Origin: Parietichytrium sp. I65-24A
Taxonomy: Eukaryota; Sar; Bigyra; Thraustochytrida; Thraustochytriidae
Direction of reading: 5' to 3'
Assembly: GCA_012862575.1 (NCBI GenBank)
Contig: BLSF01000136.1
Span: 1 to 37,516, forward strand
DNA: 37,516 nucleotides
In this document: positions 10,701-19,700 of the stretch, one piece after another
Layout: every line of letters begins with the position of its first letter
Position numbering within the stretch: the first letter of the stretch is position 1
Notes under the pieces: generated by a model
What the model was told of the DNA's origin: nothing
Seen by the model: only the letters and a program-made list of their open reading frames with translations
Database searches by the model: none
Program-made: the position numbers and the translations under genes

Positions 10701-13700
10701 GACCTTCAACTCTGGGGACCGGATCTTCGTCCTCCGCGCGCCCCGTTTGCTCGTTTGTATCCGGCTCAGCTTCACTCGTACGAGAGGTGGGTGGTAGACG
10801 TGCTTACTCCGCTTGTCCAAGCGTGCAATGCTAATTCGGGGCCGAAAGGCTTAACAATTGATCTGTATCTTGACGATGACGGCGATGACGGCGAAATGCT
10901 CTCCGACGGAGCACGTGTGCGATTGGCTGCGGTGATCAAGACTCCAAATGGAGAATCTTTCATGAAAGAAATTGTTGTCTTTCGTTTTGTGGAGCCCCGC
11001 TTACTACACGTCTATGATGTCATGGAGCATGGTCGCAAATATTACTCGTCCCTCATCTACTCTTCTGAGAACAGCAGAACACTGCATCAACTCTCCTCTT
11101 CAGGACACGGGGTGATGGGTGCACTGCCATACATCCTTCGCCCCAACGCACCGATGCCTTCCCTCGTCATTTCCAGAAATCTGGCCTCGAGAATCGGTCC
11201 GCAGGTCTACGTCCCTGATCGCCATCTCTTTGGCCTCATCCCCCAAGCTCTTGTCGACGATTTCATATTTTGGCAGAACGTCAAAACGCAAGAGCTCGTG
11301 GGGTACCAAAAGTCCCAGCAACTTGGTGGAGCCTCAAACAAGGAGCGGTTCCAGCTGCGAGTGTATCTCAGAAAGGTGGACACAAAGGGAAGCGTGACCA
11401 CCTCCGTCACCTCAACGGCTCAGCGAGGGTTCAATCTCTTCAAGAGGGCAGTGAAAGGAAAGGACGACGCAGAGGCCGGTATTGGCTTCGCTTCCCCGCC
11501 CGCGCGCGCTGTGGTGGTGCGGATACCTCTTCTTAACGATGGGCCAACGTCGAGTGCTCCGACGGAGACAGCAAGCAAAAGCCGTGCTGGGGCTCAGAGG
11601 TCCAAGGCAGGACGCAGAAAGCGTCGCGCTCTCTTTTTTGCGGATGACGATGGCAACAATGACGAGGATAATGATGACGAGGAAGAGGAAGAGAAGGGCG
11701 ACGACCTCGTGGGTGAAGAGGACGAGGAAATGGAGGCGGATATCGAAAAAGAAATAGACGCACGGCTTGGGCTCGGCGCAAACGACAAGGCGGACCCTAG
11801 CGGGCAAGCACGAGTGCTTATTGACCTCATGCAGGTTTGTGCATCCGAGTCTGGCCCACTGAAGGATCTGTGCGAAGTTTTGATGCGGCTAGATAATCTG
11901 ACACACATCCTCGCTTGGTCGAATTGCGATGTGGAAGGGAAATCAGCCTCGTCGCGTGTAGATATTGTAGAGTTGCCGCGTCTTGGGCTAACTTTCTCAG
12001 CGATGGACCATGTCTCAGGTGGACAGCGTGAAATTAGGTTGTTCTGTAACGATCACGCCGGTTTGTTTCTGAGCAACGCCCTTCGAAAGAGCAAAATGGC
12101 TCAGGATTTACTGCGCGGAATCCCTCACGGCGTCGTCCTTCAGCGTTCGGGTGACAAAACACTCCATGTGCTCCTGCCAGCAGCTGCGAAACCATCCCGG
12201 GCAATTCAGCGAGGACCTGGTGGATTTAATGCAATTGACCTCACACTGGATCGTTGCGACAAGTTGTGGGTACGTAATTTGGCTGACCCGCGCTCTCGCA
12301 GCTCGATGCATTACTTGTATCCAGTCCACTCTTCGAGGTCTTTTCTTTTCACCCCGACACTTGCCTCTGCCATGTACTTGCTCTTGTTGCACTTGATCTC
12401 AGGACAGTTTGACCTTGCGTTTCGGCTCTCAGATTTTTGCGTTGCGGACACCTCACTTACACCCGAAGAACGACAGCTTGTACGCCAAATCGTGAAGACC
12501 CAAAAGGGTGATGTGCGAACAGATGCAATTGCTTGCCGTCTCAAGCTGATTTTGGTCACAGCTGGAACCGAGATGGCGAAGCTCATCCCGTGGAAAATCT
12601 CTGACGAGCTCTCAACGTACCTGCGCCGGTTGCCTCACGTGTCCGGGCCGTGCCGTCTCACAAGAGAAGAGGAGATGCTTCTCTTGGAATTGCAATCTAG
12701 TGGCGCAGACGAAGACGATGACGACGAAGAAGACGACGAAGAGGCTGCTCGGATTGCCAAAGCGCATTTGGAAGGGAGAAAACTGGGACCCAAGTCCCCT
12801 GTGAGCCCCAACCCGAATGGCTCTGAGGAGGCTGATGATGCCGAAGGCGAAGAGGATGGCGTCGAGGCAGAAGATGAGCTTGCTGATGGTGGCGGGGGCT
12901 CTGACATTATGCTTGAGCGAGCGCGTAAATTGCAGCGCGAGGAGACGATGCACATTCTTGTGAATCGCATCAACTATCTTCACAAACTCGATGCGCATCT
13001 TCAAGCTGCTCCAGATAAGAATTTCGTGGTGCAGGTCCTCTGCCCAGAGAATCCGTCTGTATTTGATTTCGATCAGGTTGCAGACAATAGTTGTGCGGAG
13101 GCCAATGACAACGTGTTCAAAAAGATGTCTTCAATTTCGTACTCGCGGCCCAAGGATGAGGAGATGAGTGGAGTGCAAGCCGTCTTAAAGCTCTCCTCTT
13201 GGACCCGCCCAGGCCGCTTGAGACTGCATGGGGGCAGTGACAGTCTAGGCTTTCTTTTCTTGTACGAGCTGATGACGGAGCAAGTCCCTCTCAAGCTGTT
13301 ACCCGGTGACTCGCCGTATAATTGGGGCGCTCTTTTACTCCGGACGTTGCCTGTGAAAGATATCAGCGGACCAGATGTGCTTAACTCTGTTCTCCGTTAC
13401 CTTGCCAACAATCGAGGGCTCTCCCCACTTGCGCCAAAGTTTGAGGATGCTCGCAAGTTCAAGTTCTCAACAATATTCCGAGGTCAGAATGTGTTTCAGC
13501 GACTCTTGACTGGCTTCAAAGAGCTGGTCACAAAGGAAAAAGCCAGGCTGCACATTCCTTCGGGAAAGCCGGTGGCTAGCTTCGACACGATGATGGTGAC
13601 CGAGTGCAAGAGTCCAAATGAACTCCTCGGCACCGGGATTCACTCTGACAGGATGCTCGTCGCCCCGCGTGTCTTCGATCACGCGTGTGAGATGCGGGAA

Positions 13701-16700
13701 CTGCGACCTGTCGAAATAGACAGCAGCACGCGGATAACCTCTGAAGATCTTCGAGCATTCGCTACTGCTCCAGTACTATCATTGGTTCCCGGCTATGCAG
13801 AGATAGTTCCACGCTCTGATCACAACCCATCCTCCGCGACCGACGACGACTCTATTCTCCCTTTCAAAGTGGACACGCACCCGAACGCACGGGCGCACGT
13901 TGCAAAGTCCATGCTTGTGCGGCTCAAAGATGACATCAAGTTCTTTTCCGAGTCAGATAGCAAATCACACGTGCAACGACTGAAAGGTTTCTCGCGAGCT
14001 GAGATCGCAGCGATGCTCAAGAGCACAAGCGCAACACAAAAGGCTGAAGAAGACGTCAAGGCATTACTGAAGCTTCTTCAGGAACTTTTAAAGAAGGATA
14101 ACGACTATTCTTCGAGAGGAATCGAGGCGGTACTTCGCCTCTCTAATCAGATCAATCCGGATCCTCCACCAGCACATGCTTCCGAGGCCATGGAGATGGA
14201 GTATCGCCGTAAGATTGGCGTGCTCTTTGCAAGAGCGCACGGTCAGGAAGCAATTCTGTGGCTCTCTCTTCTGATCGGAACAATGCTCTCGACGCGCGGG
14301 TACAACGAGCTCAAGCGCCTGAATCCTTTTCTGACAGATAACGATGTACAGACGCTTGAGGACTTGGTCGCTTGTGTTATGCTTACTACAAACCGAGCCG
14401 GGCAGCTGTCCAGATGTATCGCAAGTGCCAGCTCCATCATTCGCATCCTTGAGCAGGTACGAAAAGCATCGAGCTCAAGCGCTGCATTTGACACGGAAGA
14501 GATTGAGAACGTGAAAAACTTGAAAATGGAGCTCGAGTTGACGGCATCTGAACTCGCCTCTCAACTCTCTGCCCAGCGAAAATTCGTAACGATGGAGGAG
14601 CGCCTCTCCGAGTCAAGCGGCCAGACGTCCTTACGACTGCGATACGATCCCCGACTTTTGGTGTTCGAATTCATGCAGGATATTCTTCTTCGGGGTTCGC
14701 AAGTGGAGCTTGTTGAGCAATTCAAGCTTGGAATCAAGTCCGGAGACTCGAGGTGTAATCAGATGCTCATGGGCGCCGGAAAAACGACGGTGGTAGCCCC
14801 TTTGCTAGCGCTCCTGCTTGGTAGCGACAGCGACTCACCACTTGTCATGCAAGTGGTACCTCGTGCGTTGTTTCAGTTTTCTTGCTCAGTGATGCGCTCC
14901 TGCTTTTCTGCGGTGATCCAAAAGCAAGTGTACACATTTACGTTTGACAGGTTCAAGCCCCCCTCCAAGACGCTGTATCAGAAGCTGTTAAAAGCAAAGG
15001 CAGCACGCGGCGTTGTCATCTCAACACCAACCGCAATCAAATCTTTCACGCTAAAGTTTGTCGAAACCGTGAATGCGGTTCTTGCACTGAAGGCTGCAAT
15101 CGCGGATCGGAAGGACACGAGTGAAATGTCCTTCTTTGGGGTGCTGGGGCGGCGGCTTGCTCGCGCCGTACAAGGCGACAAGCAGCAGGACGTCAACCAG
15201 AAAACGCTTCAAATCTTGATTACTCAAGCACAGACTTGCGTTCGCATCCTTTCCCTCTTTCGCACTGGATCTCTCATCCTTGATGAGGTCGATCTGATCC
15301 TTCACCCTCTCAAGAGCGAGCTCAACTGGCCGATGGGTAACAAAGACCCGCTAGACTTTACGCGAACCAACGGTCTAATTACGGGTCTGCGCTGGCGTAT
15401 TCCGTTCCATCTTATCGATGCTATTCTCTTTGCCACCGAACGACGAATGACGGTGAAATTTGAAAATAGCAGGGAAGCGCGGGTGATTTTGGATCAGCTC
15501 CGCCGTGTCATTGACGATGGCTGTGACAAGAAGTTTTTGCAACGAACGCCGCATCTGATTTTGGTGTCGAAGCAATTCTACAATCAGAAAATCAAGCCAT
15601 TGATTGCTCAGTGGATGCTAATTTGGCTCTCTGAGCATAAAATCATTGGAGTGAGCAACGAAGAGCTCCTGGAGTACCTCATGAAGGGCGCGATTGGGGC
15701 ACGGACTGCTGTAACCGACAAGATCAATCGCAGTCTGACCGATGAACAAATGAAGATGGTGAATCTCGGGCACGACTGGATTCGCTCGTTTCTCCCGCAT
15801 GCACTGGGCAAGATTAATCGCGTCCACTTTGGCCTTTTGAACCCTCGTGACTTGGTTCAAGCACTAGCGCAAGACCCAAACATGCCAGAGTCAAGAAAGC
15901 TTCTTGCGGTCCCTTTTGTGGGTAAGGACGTGCCGTCTCGAGCAGCCGAATTTGCGCATCCAGACGTGGTAATAGGTTTGGCGATTCTTGCATATCGCTA
16001 CGAAGGGCTTCGCTTCACAGATTTCCGTCGTGTACTGGAGGAACTGCGAGCCAGGGTGGAAACCGAAACCGGGCCTTACCGTAAGAGGGAGGCTTGCAAG
16101 TTGTTCTCGCGGTGGGTTCGAATGGCTGGAGGCTGCGTTCGTGGAGAAAAGAGGCAGGAAGACATCGAGGAGGAGCGCAAGAAACGCGAGGAGGAAGACA
16201 GCGATGATGACGTCGATCTTCTTCTCTCCTCTGAGTGGGATATTGATGAAGTTTTTGAAGATGATAGCGAGTCAAGGCATCTCCGGGATGTGGTTCGCCG
16301 GGCTGCGTACCTCGGGGGTAAGCGGAGCGATGAAGAGATCTTTCAAGACATTTGGCCTTTGCAGCTCATTGACCTCAAGGATTCGGAGCAGATTCGAGTA
16401 CTTTATCGGCTCTTGTGGAAGTCTCCGCACGTTGTGGAGCACTACCTCAACGAATATGTTTTCCCACAAACTTGCAGGCACCAAGGTATTAAGCTGTCAG
16501 CTTGCGGTCAGGCTCTCGGTGGGGAGCTCTTGTACAATCAGCGTTTTGGGTTTTCCGGAACGCCAAGCGACTTGCTCCCAACGGAGCTAGGAAGATGTCA
16601 CTACGAGGCGGGATCGGACGGCAAAATGCTGCACCTACTCACGTCCCCAGAGGTGGTCACCTACGATGTGCTCGGGCGAGGCTGGAGTGTCCTGGGCATT

Positions 16701-19700
16701 TTAGATGACATCGCAAAGAGCGGCACGCGGTATCATGCCTTGTTGGATACCGGCGCGTTGATTACTGGCATGTCTAACCTTGAGGTTGCGACCTATCTGC
16801 TCCGTGCTGGCTTGGAAGGACACGACGGGGTCGTTTTCCTCGATGAGTCTGACAGGAAAATGATTGTTTTGCGTGATGGGTACCGCGTGCTCGAGCTTGA
16901 GCAGTGTGGCCTCCCCAAACACAAGCGTTTTTCCTTTTACGACCAAATTCACACCACTGGAATGGACATCAAGCAGGCGCTCGGCGCCGAGGCGGTGCTA
17001 ACTCTAGGGAAGGACATGACGTTTCGAGACTACGCACAAGGAGCTTTCCGTATGCGTGGTATTGGAAATGGTCAAACAATCCATTTGTACATTATCCCAG
17101 AGGTACTAAATTTGATGGAGTCTGAGCTTGCGAAATCGTGCGCGAATGCAGCGCCAAGCCCTGAGCTCCAGGCAGTTCGTGACGTGTCTGCGGAGAGCGA
17201 ATCCGGTCCAGCCCTTCTCGGGGAAGAGTCGGAGTTGAAGTTGGAGAAGGCAAAGGGAAATGCGGTAGGGGTGCTTCGAGCTGTTTGTGCTTGGTTGGTG
17301 GTGAACTCCATGCACAGCGAGCGGTTGCAGTTCAATTTGCTGTGCGAGCAAAATGTGCGCAACGTATGGAGGAAGCAAGCATTTCGGACTCTTATTCAGG
17401 AATTCGCAGATGGGCAAACGCGTTTTGAGCTTTCAGGAGGCCGCTATTCTCGACATGTGAAAACTCGCTTCACTCCAGACGGGCACGAGCGATTGGCATT
17501 AGCTGAGTCCGTCGAGGTGTTTCGGGAGCGTGTGGATTACAGCGTCGCGAATGTAGTTCCGCGCCCGCGGCCACTAGCAGACAAGATTGCCGCACTCATT
17601 CAGAGCCATGAGCATTTCCTTACCGGCCCAGAGGACATCACGCAAGTGTCCAGCATTCAGCGTATGGTGGCCAACTTTGATGCGAGCAAAAATGGCGGGC
17701 AGCATTGGTACAAATCTCAGGCCGACGTTGAAAAAGAGATTCAGGAGGAAGTGATGGAGGAGGAGGAGGTCTTGCAAGGCCAAGATGCCGCATTTGACCG
17801 GGAGCAAGTGCAGGAACAAGAGCAAGAGCAGGAACAAGAACAAGAGCAGGAGCAAGAACAAGAACAAGAGCAGGAGAACGAGACGGAGCCGGAGGTTTTC
17901 GCTAAGAAGAGGTACAGTCGCGATGTTTACATCAAGCCTTGGGATGTTGGCACTCTAGCTCTACAGCCGGCAGACGAGCTTCAAGGCTTTTACCCTGCGT
18001 CCAAGTTTGCAGTTTATGGTTCTTCTCGGGTTCGCACGATGCCAATCAACTTTCCAGATTATCTGTACATGTCAAGCAACTACTACAAGCAACAGTGGTC
18101 GCTAAACACGTACAAAAGGTTAAAGAACATTGTCATCGTGTTGGACTGGATTCCCGACACGACGATGCTCCGCCTCGGTGTTGACGCTCCTAGCTCATCC
18201 GAGTCTGCGGGGAGACAAAACTCGAGCGTTTCTGCGTCCAAGTCTCCAACCGGGCCAAGTAGTTTCTTTGGTGCTCTCTCGGGCAAAAAGAGTGGAGCAC
18301 AAGAGGGGATTCTTACAATCGGGGGAGGCGAGGTCCAAACGCGGGCTCGCGATTTGACCTATGAACAAGAAGGAACCCTTCGTAGTACGTTTGATCTGTT
18401 TGACGATGGCAAGGGCTACATCACTCTTGCTCAGCTCAGGGAGGTGTTGTCAACAATGGGGGTGGAGATTGAGACCAAGAAGGAACTCAAGGAGATTGTT
18501 CAAGCTCTTCATAAGAGGAAGCAAAGCGCCGAGTCGCAGCGCGCGGAAGGGGGCGAGTATCGCATTACCTTTGATGTGATCAAAGACCTAGTCAGGACGA
18601 GAATTGCCGAGCAGGTCGAGTCTGGGCGGTTTTATGTTGCGGTGTCGCTTTCTGAGGCTGAAACGCTCCGCAAATTGATTCACCAGCGCAAGACGATTAC
18701 GTCACAGTCACAGACGCACAAGAGCTTCATCGACAATTCAAACGCCGCCGTCGCACTTCGCCTACTACGTGGAAATACCGGCGAAGAGAGAGGCGCTCAG
18801 TCCCTGGTAATTTTGGACCAAACAAGTGGATACAACGAAGGGCGCAGATACCAGACCCTTACGGCAGCGCAGTGCTGGAGGTTCATCAACTCAGAGATGT
18901 GGTATCAAGAAAAGGAACTGAGCGCTTTGCTCCAAGCGATTCAAGACAATTCTTGCAAGGAGCGCGAGCTGTGGTTTACAGATGTTCGCGGGTGCCGTCG
19001 CCGCAAGCAGCTCCAAGTGGCATATACTCCGGTCGCCAAGCTGTTTACGACCCCAGACCAATATCACTTACTTCAGTACCGCGCAACCATTGCTCGTATT
19101 CGCGAGCTGTTGCTTGGCAAAAGCTTGTTCCTACTTGACGCGTTTCGTGCGTTTGACTCTGATGGGAACGGACAGATCAGTTGCTCGGAGATGTATTCTG
19201 CTTTGGTGTGGCTCGGCTTGCGCCTGACGCCGTCTCAGGTGCACGATTTTGTTCGTGAGATGTCCACAGGAACCGCAGGCTATGTCAATTTCGTAGAGTT
19301 CAAGCAAGCGTTGATAGATCCTGAGCTGGGCGAAGCGGACCCTCTTGTCGGTGGTGACTCGACAGATGCTGCAGCAGTGCAAGCTCAGGCGAACGCAATC
19401 TTGCAGTCGAAGAGACAGGAAGGAGGCTCCAAATCTTCGGACGATCCGTTTGGGCTATTAAGTGCAATCGGAGATGGAAGCGGAGACGATGGTTCGCTCT
19501 TCCAGAGAATCGTGATTGACCAGCAGCACATAGCTGAGCTGAGCGAGGTAGACCAGAGAGGCGACCAAGAGAAGGACAAGCCAATAGAGGTGAGCGTATT
19601 GCGCGACATCAAATTTAAGATGATCAAGCACGTGTCCTTCACCAAGCTATGGACGACTCGTAGCCTCAAGACGGTTGTTTGGAGCGCTTCTGTGTGGGCC

